Origin: Sanghuangporus weigelae | Taxonomy: Eukaryota; Basidiomycota; Agaricomycetes; Hymenochaetales; Hymenochaetaceae | DNA length: 64,000 nt | NCBI GenBank assembly: GCA_033182465.1 | Contig: CP137329.1 | Span: 1,178,001 to 1,242,000, forward strand | Direction of reading: 5' to 3' | Shown: in pieces, positions 1 through 12,499 of the stretch | Layout: each line of letters opens with the position of its first letter | Numbering within the stretch: the stretch's first letter is position 1 | Program-made: the position numbers and the translations under genes | Notes under the pieces: generated by a model | The model's database searches: none | What the model was told of the DNA's origin: nothing | What the model saw: the letters and a program-made list of their open reading frames with translations, nothing else

Positions 1-2517
1 TAGATCAAGCGTTGTGAGCGACCTTAGACGATTTGTGGCTAGACAATGAAGGACTAACGTTCTTCAAATTGGCCGTCTTGATTTCCGTGTCTATGTCTGA
101 CCACTCAAGGACCTGATTCCCAGCCATACCTAACCGCCATATCAGATCGAGTTCCAAAGAGTAAACGCAGAATCGGACCAGCTCGTACCTTTGAATTCCA
201 TCTGCTCTCCAGGTTTCCCACCGAATACTGCAATTGTAGTATTGTGTCTCTCATTCATGAGCGTGCTGAACATCGCGCAAGTCGATGCGCAGTTCCCATT
301 GCTGACTAGTCAAGGGCTATAAAAACTTGACAAGAAGAAAAGGAAGAGTGCTCGTACCGATCGCAACATTCCTGAGCAAATCGATGTCAATGCGCAGGAA
401 ACAGACAGCTTAAAAACATCACATACTCGAGGGGAATGAGCGGAGCTTCCGGGATGTCGACATCAAATGGCGTGCAAATGTCCTGGAGGAAAAAAGTGAG
501 CGTCTGTTCTAGCCATCCGAAAATCAAGAGCTGCGTACGTGGAACCTCTGGGAGGTAGGATCACTAACTCCATTGATTGCAAATGGTGCAGACGGCGATA
601 TGTAATTGTGAGTTAGAGAAAACTCCGTGTCATTCAGGTCCGCCCCTTCAAGTTCCACCGAGCAATCGTGAGCTCTGAAGGCTATACAGAAAAAACAAAG
701 AACAGACTGACAATTTATCGGAGAATAGAACGTCTGAGTAACTCCCAGCGCAATATCGCTTGCGACAACCTTCTGGGCGAGTTCATTCGCACGCGTCGTC
801 GACTCAAAGCCACTGTAGCGCCGCGTCATTAATACAAAGTACAAGGGCTCGATCTCACGTGAAGAGGATCGCGCAAAGATCGTCGTAGCTAAAACTTAAT
901 ACTTACGGATAGCCGATCTGCGAACCCGCAAGGAACTGATGAAGAAATTGACCGAGGCACACGAAGCCACCTGTCAATCATCGAATGAAGTGAGTATAAT
1001 TGACGAAAAGTACAAGGACAAGCAAAGGATCCGTGTTCATACCTCCATTATTTGTAAGGTCGATCAGAAGATGAGAGACATTTGTGGAGAGGAAGCTGTT
1101 CATCGCGTTGACGGTGTCTGTCTGGAATTGCAAAAAGTCCCCTTCGAAAGAACCAACGAACATCTAAAGTAGGCGAGTTGTCCACTTTGCGTTTCTTCGT
1201 TCAATGCGAAAAACGTACCACACCAGTTTGTCCGTCCGGCAGAATGAAGGACTTGATGACTCCAGCAGAGGAGTCAATTGGGGGAACCGTCGGCAAGAAC
1301 GGCTGAGGCAAGCCAATCGCATTACCCGGCGCAACATCTCTAATTGCAGCACGCGCCAGGGGTCGCCCGTTTCGGCGAACAGCGTTTTTAAGGAGACCAC
1401 CTCCTTTCAAGTCAACCCCATTCGTGGCACCATTCGCAGCACAGTTATTCTCCCAGCTGGCGTCATATGAACCAAAATAAGTAATACGTCCTTCTCTGAC
1501 AAGTGAGGCAAACTAAGAAAAGAAGAGCAGACATACAAAGAGGCTTGATCGGTAAATGGATTGCCCAGGAAGGTCGCAAGGAATGGGACTGTGGCAGTCT
1601 CCGCGTCTCCCGTACCATTCACAGTTATGAGGCTGAAAGTAAGATTATCCTGCGTCGGGATAGGCGGCCCCGCAAGATCGCCAACTCGCTGTGAGAAATC
1701 GGTACCAGAAATTCTGTAGCTGGTCAACACGCTATTCACGCGCACATCATGGTCGAGGAAGTTGCCAGAAACCGTACGTGCAATCATGTCGATGTAGTCA
1801 AACGGGTCCATGCCTTCAATGGAGAGGACCTTCGCTCCAGCGAGACGCTGCCAGTCAAAGCTGATCGAGTCGAAGAAGTCGGTGAAGTCCGATCCGAGAA
1901 GGTCAAAGAACTCAACCGAGTCAGGAGCGATGAAGACCCCCTGTTCGCCATCTTCCTCGAGGATGGCAACGGGCGCAGGGAGAATGTTTTGGAATGTGGT
2001 GTAGCACGACGGGAACCAGCCTAATAGAGTTATGTCAGGTCGAGTAACTAGAAAACTATCATGATTGCCCATTTACGGGTGTGGCCGTCGTTCAGCTGTG
2101 TCGTGAAGTCATACAAGTCCTTATTAAAGTCGAAATCCGTCTGTATGTGGTAATGAGTTATACGCATTATAAGGGGACTAAAACACATACCGCGTACTCA
2201 GTACTGTTGATCCTTGCGAGTTCTTGCCTGATATTTGCCGTAGACTCTTGAAATGGAGGAGGCGAGTTAAGATAGAAGTCCTCAAACGTGAAGAAATCAA
2301 AAACGCGAGAGATGACAGTGAGTACATTCTGGCGGAGAGTCTCGTTGAAAGGGAATGACTTCAAGCATGCGAGAGCATCAGCGGGAACAACAAAGTCCTG
2401 TCCAGCGATGTTCGCGCACGGGTCGCTAGGCGCTCTTGGCGTCGGGACGACAGACGCCACGGACACGAGTCCCAGGTTCAGCACCAGATATAGCGACGAA
2501 AGAGACAGACGCAGCAT
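1..2517 (-). CDS. CPAF-like S41 family serine peptidase (3' end outside window)
   Basis: Secreted peptidase of the S41 (C-terminal-processing protease) family in its fungal CPAF-like form. The start at 2517 gives a hydrophobic signal peptide. I can join about twelve exons: 2517-2191, 2140-2077, 2020-1537, 1456-1219, 1163-1043, 970-907, 812-712, 645-539, 482-427, 371-358, 305-189 and 129 leftward. Family landmarks appear in order: NDGHTRWFPSCY across exons 2-3, NNCAANGATNGVD, MFVGSFEGD, IDLTNNGGGFVCLGQFLHQF, and the presumed nucleophile region NGNCASTCAMFS. Exon 371-358 is only 14 bases. The frame meets either a TAG at 55-57 or a GTTAGT donor just before it. About 588 residues are visible and I expect roughly 700, so an intron and a further exon beyond the edge are more likely than a true stop. 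Its substrate is unknown. The gene is divergent from the RSC7-like gene. Confidence 0.88.
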
Positions 2518-3155
2518 CTTGCAGACCAGAGATCCAGGAGACGCGAAGTAACATCAGGAGTCATGTCAACTCATTATATACTCACGCGCCGGCACCATCT
2601 AGTCCAGTAAGGGAGGCGTTGTTTGGCGACTGCCTCTCGTATGGGCAACCCACCTTCTGGATTTCCAAGCAGACGCTCCCGAAGACTGCACGGGTACTTC
2701 ATATGAGAGAACCGCATGCGGTAAAAAGGCTGAAGATATCTTTAGTTCATATAGATCGCGCTTCCGTGATTCGCGCGGCCCAACGAAAGCTGAGAGAGTT
2801 TTTTTGTGCGTGTTACCAAGTTCCGCATCCCGCGTTCCACGCTCGACTAAGATAGAGCCCGATATCAACAAAGGGCGCAGCAGAGCTCGTGTGCCTGCCA
2901 CCGGCTCAGAGATACCTGTGAATAAGGTGGTGTTTATCCGAGAAGAACAGGTAAGAAAGCAAGTCTTGTATTTTGTTTCTCATAGGAAGAAGCATCGCAG
3001 TTCGTCGTTCTTATTCAATTTTTTGCGTAGTCGGGGTGGAATTACGTCCGCACGTCATTACCATTTTCGGATCCCCCGGTAACGAGAATCACGTGCCATT
3101 CGCCTTACCTCAAACATTTCATGCGTTGAATCATTACACCAACTGACAACAAAAT
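2518..3155. other. Divergent intergenic region, S41 peptidase / RSC7-like gene
   Basis: About 640 bases between two divergent start codons. Short open frames exist on both strands, but none has splice context or recognisable motifs. It presumably holds both promoters. Confidence 0.6.
2573..2580 (-). promoter_or_regulatory. TATA-like box of the S41 peptidase gene
   Basis: Read on the minus strand this is TATATAAT, about 56 bases upstream of the peptidase ATG. Its position and composition fit a core promoter. No transcription start evidence is available. Confidence 0.45.
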
Positions 3156-4760
3156 ATGAAAAGGTCCGGCACGAAAATTATAATAAAACCAAGACGCTCA
3201 AGGCAGCCACAACCGGATTCAGAGCATGAAGAGAACCTATCAGAGGCTGTCGCGTCCGAACAAGCAGATAGCGAAGCTGCGAATGACGAGGAAGTCCCTG
3301 CAGAATCTGACGCGCCCGAAGAATCGGTGAAGGATGAGGATGATGGTGATGTCGAAGGTGACGCTGATGATGCCGAGTCGGACATACCCGTAGAGCGGCC
3401 TGTAACTCGTGGTCGTCCTCGAGGGCGTCCGAGACTGTCTGCTGCAGGTCCACCCCGAATCGGTACTGGAAGACCGCGAGGCCGACCGAGAGGGAGTGGA
3501 AGAGGCCGAGCGCGTGGGCGTGGACGTGGTGAGGTGCTCACGCTTAGACTACCCAAACGTGGAGATGGGAGCGATGTGGACAACGATAACGAAAGCAGCC
3601 AAGCAGGCGCTGGAGGCGACGAAGGTGGCGAGGTCGAACTCTCCGTACCTACTCGAAAAGTCCTCCCTGCTATCGAAGGCGACGCGTACATAACAGAAGA
3701 CGACCCGAAAGGAGACACCAAAATTGATGCGAATGGGAATCTGCTTGGCGGACGAACGTTCAAGTCTCAAACGTTTATCTTACCAGGCAGACATCCGGAA
3801 CGACGATACATGCTTGCCATCGACGCTGCCAGAACGTCAGGATTCCGTGACTCACTGTACTACTTCCGTCGAAACCCGTTCGCGCTGAAGCTCATCGCAA
3901 ATCAAATAGAGAAAGACTATCTCATTGAAATTGGCAAACTAGGTGGACATCTACGAACGCGGAGTGTTACTCTCGTTACGGCACGAAGCGCATTCAAACT
4001 GCATGGAGCCAAAATGCTCATTGATGGCCGTATTGGTATAGACGACTATTACGAAGAGAAGGCTATTCAAGAGGCAGAAGCTCGTGGTCTTAAAGCAGGT
4101 GACTATGCCTCCGAGTTGTTGGAACAACAACAGGCCGGCACTGCAGATGCATCCGGCGCTGGGTCGGGCAAAATTGAACGATCCGGTCTGGGTCTGTACC
4201 GTACAGGCGGGCCGACCACTGTTTTTGGTGGCTCAGGTCTTGGTCCATATAGCGACGGCCCGCTCAATGTTGCGAAGAAGGCCATGCTGACGCGTGAGGG
4301 TGCCACTGACGAAAATTGGATGTCCGTCATGGCCCAACGAACACGAGAGGCGAACTCAGAATGGCTGCGTGGTCGTCTTCAATCTGTCCGAGGAGTGGAA
4401 GTCCCGGATGAAGATGACGAGGACGCGATGACTTCTCGAAGTAAACGAATCCGTCGCGACGCAAATGCTCCCTCATATGGTGTATATGAGCCTCATACGG
4501 CAATTGTCCATTGTAAGCCTCATCTCCGGTTTCATCGCGATTCTTTCTAATTTCTGATCCTTGTTATAGACGAAAGTAGCACACAGCCCACACGGGCTCG
4601 GTGGGAAGTGTTGCCGGATAGCCGCAACGTCCTGGGAGGCACGAAGGTTGGAAATGGGGCTTGGGGAGTTGCGTGGGTAGATACCGTCATGGAACCTACG
4701 GAACCAACTTTTGAAGAAGAGCGAGCGCGAGCATGTCAAGCTATCTTACAGTCTTTGTAG
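3156..4760 (+). CDS. RSC7: RSC7/SWP82-like chromatin-remodelling complex subunit
   Basis: Subunit of RSC/SWI-SNF-type nucleosome remodelling complexes, acting in the nucleus. Two exons, 3156-4512 and 4570-4760, give 515 residues. The first ~80 residues are acidic and are followed by several AT-hook-like motifs (GRPRGRPR repeats, then a GRGRARGRGRG tract, about residues 86-126). The conserved domain begins near GRTFKSQTFILPGR and continues through RYMLAIDAARTSGFRDS, YYFRRNPF, RTRSVTLVTARSAFKLHGA and the DDYYEEKA segment, as in fungal RSC7 (Npl6). The second exon carries the family-like tail with ARWEVLPD and GVAWVDTVMEP. Most of the protein is in one long exon. The symbol is by homology to the yeast subunit; RSC7 and SWP82 are paralogues and cannot be told apart here. 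Confidence 0.9.
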
Positions 4761-4920
4761 TGTATCCTAGTGTGCCGTAGTGATTTTTGGTGATTATTCT
4801 ACTTGAATGTATTTGAGATAGGTTATAGATTGCCACGGGTAAGGGACGGACGGAAGACCGGCAGTAGCCTAGGAACGCACCCTTGCCTCCTTCGCATCCG
4901 ACGTCACGCCTAAATGATTC

Positions 4921-4927
4921 TATAAAT
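4921..4927 (+). promoter_or_regulatory. TATA-like box of the DUF1308 gene
   Basis: TATAAAT lies 78 bases before the ATG at 4999, in an AT-rich stretch followed by a CT-rich leader. This is a plausible fungal core promoter layout. Confidence 0.45.
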
Positions 4928-4998
4928 CAAAAATCATAAACCAATATTTATTATCTATTTCAACTCTCCTCTCAACCATCACTATCCCCGTAAACACA

Positions 4999-7429
4999 AT
5001 GGCGAACTCGGTCGAGCATCTCCAAGCAATGCGAGCTCAGCTCCAGAGTATCCTTGAGCACCTTCCACGCTTCGGAGTCAGCACGGAGAGACTACCTATC
5101 ATCGACATCCTCGAACCTGACAACGACAATATAAATGAAGATGGAGAAGAAGATTCGAGTGCCACGGGCTCTGCCTCAGGGAAGAGCACGCCTAACGGTA
5201 GTAGAGAACGCGCCGATGGAGTATCGAGGGAGCGAACTACACTTCGCCACCCGCATACAGGCATACCAGGCCTTCGTATCTTCAGAGACAACATACGGAA
5301 CGATATCGAGCAGATCGACAAGGCACGCATATATCTACCTTCACTACTTGATCAATTCGAATCTGACAAGGCGAGCCTACCCGCAGTAGTTTCTCGCGCG
5401 CCACGCGCAGCACAGAACAACAGTCAGCGCATCGGCGTTCTCTACGAATGCTCCCTATCTCGTTGCAATATGGAACGAGCTAGTCATCGCCAAACATCCT
5501 ATTGTGGCTGTTGATAAATCTTTCCCTGCACGGCTAGAGGAGAGGAAACCACCAAATTCGAAGCCCGTGCCTCCGCTCAATACCTTCTCCAGGAAAGGCA
5601 TACTGGGCACCAAGGTGGATATCGTTTCCGACGGTGGTCGATGTTGGATACGTGTTAATACGTGAGTCGTGTTACCTCTATCATCGTTTTACGCGCAGAT
5701 TGATTCTTACATATCTCACATGTACAGGATAAAAAATTCACGTCTTATCGCCGAGCTACGGGAGCTTGACTCATATCTGACTGATTCAGAGACTGAAGAA
5801 GGGGATCACCGCAGTGCGAATTGCAACTGTCCAGATTCTTCATGCAAGGCGAAACCTGTTCCCGATGAGCTTGACAATTCGTTACTACAAATGGGGAAGC
5901 AACTCATTGCGGCAGCGCAGGCATCAGTGGCAGAGCCAGGCGGGGATGAACCGCCAAAGGTCACTCTACGTCTTACTCGACTCTTGTTGAATACGGAATC
6001 CCTGGATGAGCTCGAAACCCTCGGTATCAACATTATAGGGTGCCGGAAGCACTCGATCACGTCGAAACCGTCGGAAATAGACCCTCGGATCCCACAAACA
6101 CTGCGCGAACTTCTAAAGATGGGCTTAGAGATCATCTTGGGGGAGCACGAGTTTACGATTCCTGGAGAGCTGCATTCTCCTTCTAGTAAACCTCTTCCAC
6201 GATTAGTTCCTTCTCGACAGATCAACCTCGACCTCTCCGTCCTTATTGCGCTCGTGTCGGACATCACGCACGCGCCGCTTCCTCGTTCAACGGAAGAGGC
6301 ATATGCGCGTTACATCCCTACTGCAGCCGAACGTGCTCGCTCGCGCAGGCGTCGACAACATCAGAAGGAGCTTCTGGCTCGCTCTAAGGCTCAGAGTACT
6401 TTACACAATCTTTTGGGAAGGTCACAGAACAAGGCGAAAAAACCCGTCAAACAGAACACCGGCAACTCTGAAAGCGATGGTGAAGGCGAGAGTGTACACT
6501 CTAAAGCGCTCGCAAGTCAAGTCCTAAGGGAGATCGACCAAGGCCTCCATGAAGAGATAGCAACTCGGCTAGATCTTCCTCCGGGTACAAGCTTAGACTC
6601 TCCTGGAGCTTCACATCAGGTAGAATTCTGGACATCGAAAGAAGTGCGCGATCGTTGTTTGCGCATTGTGGACAAAATCGGTGGTCCAGCCGAGAAGAGA
6701 CGCTCCGCTGCTCTGCTCTTCGATCCGTTAGACCCGAAGGAAACAGTCCTTGGGATACATTATTCGTCCGCTAAGGAGGCTACTGAAGCGTATTGGCGTG
6801 ATTCTCGCCACCCACAGAACATGATTCGGGGACTTGTGCCGTTGCGGATTTCCGAAGATGACTCCAACAGTCTTCAGGTCCAGATAGCTTCCGGCAGCAT
6901 CACCGTTGAAGAAAACCCGTTCTGGGTCAGCCTCGAGCACGCCTGTACTCGACTCCTTTTCGAAGGTTCGACTCACCACCCTCGTGTGGTCTCGCTTCTC
7001 TCCGACCCTTCATCATCGTCATCACCACAAACCTATGCAAATCATGTCCCGTCGACCATACCTGAACATGGAGAAGATACTGTACATGAACCAGTGGAGA
7101 TCGAACGGGCAGCAGTGACACGCTCCAATCCACGTCTCACTGCTCATACTGTGAGTACTCTCCAACGGGGAGTCAAGCGTCGCTGGACGACACTCACGGC
7201 CAACCGCGCGAGCGTTCGCGAGATGCTCAAGGAGAGTGCAAGGGTGAAAGATTCTTCTACTTTAACTTCAATTCCAATCGTGAGCAGTGTCGCTGGACGG
7301 ATTGCGGCTTTAGAACTAGAAGATAGAGGCGAGGTTCAAGTTGGCGATGACACAGAAGTTGCGGCGATTTGGGTTGTAGAACCGAGAAGCCTTGCGGAGA
7401 GTATGCGTGGGGACTTCATGCAAACTTAA
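4999..7429 (+). CDS. DUF1308 domain protein (C7orf25/UPF0415-like)
   Basis: Fungal member of the DUF1308 family, related to animal C7orf25; molecular function is not established. The N-terminal exon starts MANSVEHLQAM and holds a helical segment (LQAMRAQLQSILEHLPRFG) and GIPGLRIFRDNI. The middle exon encodes APYLVAIWNELVIAKHPIVA and GTKVDIVSDGGRCWIRVNT, matching the vertebrate 'VDVVANGGHTWVKA' region, and ends at 5661. The last exon, 5728-7429, carries LTRLLLNTESLDELETLGI, NLDLSVLIALVSDITHAP and RYIPTAAERARSRRR, the family core. The C-terminus is long, variable and rich in charged residues. The join between the first and second exons (about 5330-5440) involves a frame change I could not place exactly; a short intron there is likely. 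Confidence 0.82.
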
Positions 7430-8242
7430 ATGCTCACATCATGTACATCATTTACAGTATTTTAACTTACATAGATGAAAATTTGATCAAGTCGATGTTG
7501 TTACTGGTTCTCTAGTCTCAGGCACTTATGCATGCGCATGCATGAATACGGTGCTTACGTAAGTCAGAAACTTGGCCCGCATCTTTCAGGCAGGCGACGG
7601 CTCTCTGCCTCTACCACAGCTGCTCATCACGACCAACTTGGAAGCTCTTTTCGTTTCCTCGTCCAAAGCAGACTATTCCCTTGTTCAAGTCCATTTTGAA
7701 TCATCTCTAATCTGCATCAGATGGTTCAACGGTGAAATGCCGTGTCGTGTGCACTGGGCTTTAGCTATGTGGCCGAGGTCAGATTTAAACGCCTTTGATG
7801 AGTACCATTGGCAGATCAGGCGATACTATATCCGGGAAAATGATCCAGGGGAAAATGATCAGAGGTAAGGTCTCAGTAGGGTGATCTTCTCATGCTGTGA
7901 AATGGAAATACCTTTGATACGACTTTAGGATACTTTCCGTAGCTTTCAAGTGGTTGCCTCCTTTTCTATGTGTCCTGTCTCCGCTCCTGTGCTTGGATTT
8001 CCATCGGTTTGCGAAGATAATATACTAACATGAGCTCACTGGAAGCTTCAGTAACCTGCATGCAAGAAGCTCACGTACCGAATTATGATAAGATGGCATC
8101 CTACTAGGTCCCTATTCATCAGATAGCGCTCATAGCAAACACTATTTTTTGATGGCAAGGGGCATTGGAAGACATTGCATCCAGTTCCCTGCACCTTAAA
8201 AGATCTCGCTGGACCAGGCTGATCACTCATTGTCTTACCACC
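7430..8242. other. Intergenic, no gene seen
   Basis: About 810 bases. An open frame at 7572-7868 (98 codons) has no recognisable motif and no splice support. A short direct repeat (gggaaaatgatc, twice) sits near 7834-7862. Confidence 0.5.
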
Positions 8243-9561
8243 ATGAGTATCATACCCACAGGGCAGCTCGATAGCACAGTGTGTTTCAGATGAACCATCT
8301 ACATCCGTACTAGTTCTAACCGTCGACTCAGCTCGGGTGTCTGTTTCTTGGAGTCGTCTGAGTTATCTACTTCTGTCCAATAGTTCTCAAGCTCTCAGAA
8401 CTGATTTGTCCTGTAGCTTCATCTCAGTGTGCGCCTCTCTATCTTGAGAATAAATGATAGACAGTCTAAATACAATACGTTTATAGTCTATGGGGAGCTG
8501 GCTGTATTCAGCTGTATTTTTATTACGAAGTAAGTGTCCTCAAACTCTGGATTTGGAATGATCAGGCTTCAAGTTAGATGCCTATCTACTTAGAGATACT
8601 GGAAGACAGATCGACTCTGGCTCAAGGTATACATGTGCCTGGTATGGATGCTGGATACGGCGCATCAGGCTCTTCTCGTCGAATCGGTTTATGTGCCCGT
8701 TGTAAGAGGACTTTCCGACCCCTTGTTATACCTTCGGCTACCGAAGTAAGGAATCTTCCTTCTTGGGTACATGTCAATCTGATCATCTGTTTTTGTTCAG
8801 GACTGCAATCAATATGGGGATCCTTACTGCCATCATTGCTGCCATGGTGCAAATCCTTTTCGTTCGGCGTGCATGGTATTGTAAGTGACGCTCAAACCAT
8901 ATCCTCGCAGGTTTCAGCTCATAATGATGCAGTGAGTAACAAGAGCCGGATACTATTGGGCATTCTATGCGCCGATGTTCTTGCTCATTTCGTAGTCACC
9001 ACGACCTATTACGGCCAAATTTACCACCTCACCTTGTGGACGCAATTCACCGAAGTCGTACACACTGAACTCATAATGAATTGTATTTCGGCCCTTACGG
9101 ACACGTTTCTCGGCGTGGTGTTGGTATGGCTACTTTGGAAGAATCGCTCTGGAGTTAAAAGAACGGACTCGCTCGTAACGCGTCTCGTCTTGTACACTGT
9201 AGGCTCGGGTCTGATCACCGCCATGTGGACATTTGTAGCACTGATTGGTGCTCGAGTGGCACCCAATTCACTGATTTACCTATTGGCGGATCTGATATTC
9301 CCCAAACGTCAGTTTTCCAATTCAAATGCATATCATGCGTAGTTACTAAAGTCACTACTTCCGTCAGTTTATGTCAACTGTATCCTTGCCTCGTCTGTAC
9401 AAATGTGTTTATGTTGCATTCCTCATTTAACATACATTCATAGGCTCAACGCTCGATCAAGCCTTCGCGGAACCCTAGGCAATGACGTGGGTGCTACGAG
9501 CATTCGCTTTGAGGAGCGCTCCTCTAGCTCAGCAGAAAGATCTATTGTTGCTGATATATAG
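8243..9561 (+). CDS. DUF6534 seven-helix membrane protein, copy 1 (possibly decaying)
   Basis: First of four paralogues of a basidiomycete multi-helix plasma-membrane-type family with a C-terminal DUF6534 domain; function unknown. Exons match the other copies: MSIIPTGQLDST (8243-8278), LGCLFLGV (from 8332), LWGAGCIQLYFYYE, RYWKTDRLWLKVYMCLVWML, NMGILTAIIAAMVQILFVRR, then the large DUF6534 exon from about 8937 (KSRILLGILCADVLAHFVV; LLWKNRSGVKRTDSLVTRL), and short exons giving YVNCILAS and LNARSSLRG. Two oddities stand out. The donor after exon 2 reads CTGAGT where the other copies have GTGAGT or GTAAGT, so normal splicing would fail unless a neighbouring GT is used. The frame also stops with TAG at 9559-9561, earlier than copies 2 and 4. 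It could be expressed in altered form or be a young pseudogene. Confidence 0.72.
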
Positions 9562-10579
9562 AGCAGTGGCGAAGAACGAAAGGTGAGATATCAAGCTATC
9601 CTATGCCAATCAAGTTTCAAGCTTAGTCTTGTCTGCACGCCAGGATGCACCGAATTTACAATAGACATAGTTTGATTAACTTTTGTATGTAATTCGATCC
9701 TTATCCGAAGTAAAATGCGGATGGATTACATATGTAACAATCTTTCAATTTCAGATTATATCCATCAATGTCCCGACAGGGATCTCTGAGCGCAGTGTTT
9801 ATGCACGATCAATCATCCAGTGACTCGTGTGAGAGCTGTGCTTATGTAAGTTTCTTTCTTCAGACTCGGACTCGGACTCAATATATTCGGAGTCGTACTT
9901 TTAGAAAAAAATTGAAACTCGCGAGAAGTCACCCAGCATCGCAGAGTCATTATCAACGCTCTCCATAGGTTTCTATCATTAAGTTTTGCTGCCGAACACT
10001 GCCAAACTTGGTCGCGGCCTCAATGAAAAACTATTTGAATTCTACGATGAGCTAATCACTATGGCGTAGAGTCGACACTCGCACCTTGCCAAATTCGAGC
10101 TTCACTGCTCTGATCTTCAGCGCGATATGTGCGCACGCAGAAAAAAAAATCCTTATGCTCTATGGCTGGCGTATTGTTGGTGTTGGTCGCGCTTCTGCTT
10201 GTTCGTGTTTTCGATTCCGCACAGATGCTATAGTCAAGACGTGTTTGTCATTCGGCTACAAATCGCTTCAGCATGTTCTCGTTTCTCACAACTCCGCTCA
10301 AATCCAATTCAATCAGCGCCCATAGAGTTCGATATAGCATCGGTGAGCTGATACTATCAGACCGCTGAGATTCGTGTCGACAATGTCTATTTTCTGATTT
10401 ATTCCCTTCCCACCGAACAGTGTATATATGTATCATTGTATACATTGGTGTTCATGCTACGGCCCATTTTTACCAACCACTGCATCTCGCTAGCATACAT
10501 CTACACTTTCTCTCTTCTCAAAGTCTGTCTCCGCTCGTAATTATCCAGCTTGGATTGGTCAAGCGTGGTTGGCACCAGC
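9562..10579. other. Intergenic between DUF6534 copies 1 and 2
   Basis: About 1 kb. Several small open frames occur, none resembling a DUF6534 exon or any other family I know. It may hold untranslated ends and the copy 2 promoter (a TATATAT run near 10421 is the only TATA-like string). Confidence 0.45.
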
Positions 10580-12025
10580 ATGGCTTTTTCGCCCTTTCCG
10601 GATTTGGACAGCACGGTATTCATCGAAGCCATTGTCCTTTGCTTCAATACACTAACCATTCTCCAGTTCGGCTGTTTGTTTCTTTCAGTAATGTGAGTTT
10701 CCTTAATATCTTCGCGCAACTGAGGTGTTGTTAAACACATACTCTCCAGCTTTAGTACAGCGTACGCCCCCCCTGCTTTGTAGACGCACCTGTATGAGCT
10801 CACAAGGTTTCAGCTTGTGGGGTGTCGGTTGTCTCCAGCTATACTATTACTATGACGTAAGAACTCGTGGATGACGATTGTGCTGTTCAGAGTGTGAAAA
10901 CTGACTTACTTTCAGAAATTTTGGGCTACAGATCCACGTTGGCTAAAGGTTTATATCTTCATACTGTGGATGGTTGATGCAGCACAGCAGGCGCTACGTG
11001 TGGAAGTTGATTACGTATTTTTCGTGAAAGGGATTGTGGATCCGACGTTGCTAAGCCTCCTTCCAAAGTATATCACTTCGCATAGAAGGTTTCACATTTG
11101 ATGCTCCTACTTCTGCAGAACGTTTGGCTGGGGCGGAGTTCTCGTCGCTGTCGTTGATGTTATGGTGCAGGTCCTCTTTGTCCGACGTGCATGGCATTGT
11201 AAGTAATATGCTTGCACTTTGTTCCCTTCTTACCTGCTTGCATATTTAAAGTAAGTAATAAGAGCCACATATTGTCGGCAATCCTTTTTGTCTTCGTGCT
11301 GGGACAGTTCGCAGCTACTATGATTTACTCTGCTCGACTATGCGGCTTCAGTCAACTGTCGCAAGTGAAAGAGGTAATTCATGTAGAGCTTGCGATGAAC
11401 TGCATCATGGCATTTACGGAGACGATGCTTGCACTTGTGCTTATCTACCTGCTGTGGAAGGGACGTTCTGGGATCAAAAGAACAGATTCGATCGTAAACC
11501 GTCTCATAACATATACGATCGGCTCAGGTCTCGTGATGGCTTTGTGCATGATCGCGGCATTGATTGCTGCTCAATCGGCGCCTGATTCCTTCATCTACCT
11601 GGTCGTAGACGAGTCGCTTCCAAAATGTCTGTCTTTCCTTCTTGAGTAGAAATCATATTACTGATTCAAATTCAGTGTACTTCAACTGCTTACTTGCTTC
11701 GTATGCCATTCATATCTCCGTATTTTCTTGTCTATCAGACCTGACATACGTTATAGACTTAACTCCCGCGAATCACTTCGCGGGCGTCTCCAGAACGGGA
11801 TAGGTGGATTGAGCCTACATCTTGAAGATCGTTCTGTTCTCTCCAGAAGGGCGCCTGATCAGTCGGGTTCTTTCTCCAAGGTAATAAGCCAGTCATCTGT
11901 ACTCGGATTTCTTCTAAAGAAGTTCTTCGTTTCAGACTACAAGTCCGAGAGCTATTGAATGCCGAGTTGATATCGACGTTGAGCCCGGTGCGGATCAACA
12001 GAATGCTTCAAATTGTTCTGCCTAA
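10580..12025 (+). CDS. DUF6534 seven-helix membrane protein, copy 2 (apparently intact)
   Basis: Second tandem paralogue, same exon plan: MAFSPFPDLDST (10580-10615); FGCLFLSVI; LWGVGCLQLYYYYD; a loop/helix exon beginning KFWATDPRWLKVYIFILWMV; GGVLVAVVDVMVQVLFVRR; the DUF6534 exon from about 11252 with ELAMNCIMAFTETMLALVLI and LLWKGRSGIKRTDSIVNRL; YFNCLLAS; LNSRESLRGRLQ; and a last exon ending AIECRVDIDVEPGADQQ before TAA at 12023-12025. All junctions show usable GT...AG sites and frame is kept throughout, so this copy looks functional. Hydrophobic segments correspond to about seven helices with a cytosolic tail. No ligand, partner or pathway can be inferred from sequence. Confidence 0.82.
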
Positions 12026-12499
12026 AGTGACACCTTCATTGGGTGTCCTTGGTTCTGATAAAGATGTCTTACGTCCAGACTTTCCCTGTTCAATATATCA
12101 ACTTGGTGTCGGAAACAGTGATACCAACCAGAAAGCTTGACCGATTTGACATACGCTTTTTATAGACCAATATATAAGCATCCATCACGCTGCGTGTGAA
12201 GCACAGTACTAGTGTTGATTGAGGTAGTTTTTATTATTGCGCATCACCCTTCTTTGTCACGGTTTTATTGAAACACGGATCTTTTGAATGCCGCGCATAC
12301 ATCGTGATTGGTTTCATCATGAAGAACACTGGCAAGATCCGACAATCGTCGGAACGACCATTCATCAACCGAGACCACTGCTAAAACATGATTTGTAACG
12401 TTGGTGAGGGCTTCGCATCTCTTACTGCAACCCACCTTTCCTTCTCTTGTTCTCACCATCTTCCGCTTCACAAGCCAGGATTTCTCGGTTGAGGACTGA
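12026..12499. other. Intergenic between DUF6534 copies 2 and 3
   Basis: About 470 bases with no supported gene. A TATATAAG string near 12170 could belong to the copy 3 promoter but is more than 300 bases from its ATG. Confidence 0.45.

Noticed and set aside
55-57. TAG as the true end of the S41 peptidase
   Set aside because: Family members have over 100 more residues after this point, and a GTTAGT donor overlaps the stop, so an intron is more likely. It cannot be settled without sequence to the left.
3134-3763. Minus-strand open frame (209 codons) opposite the RSC7-like gene
   Set aside because: It mirrors the Arg/Gly/Glu-rich AT-hook part of RSC7; the plus strand carries a recognised family.
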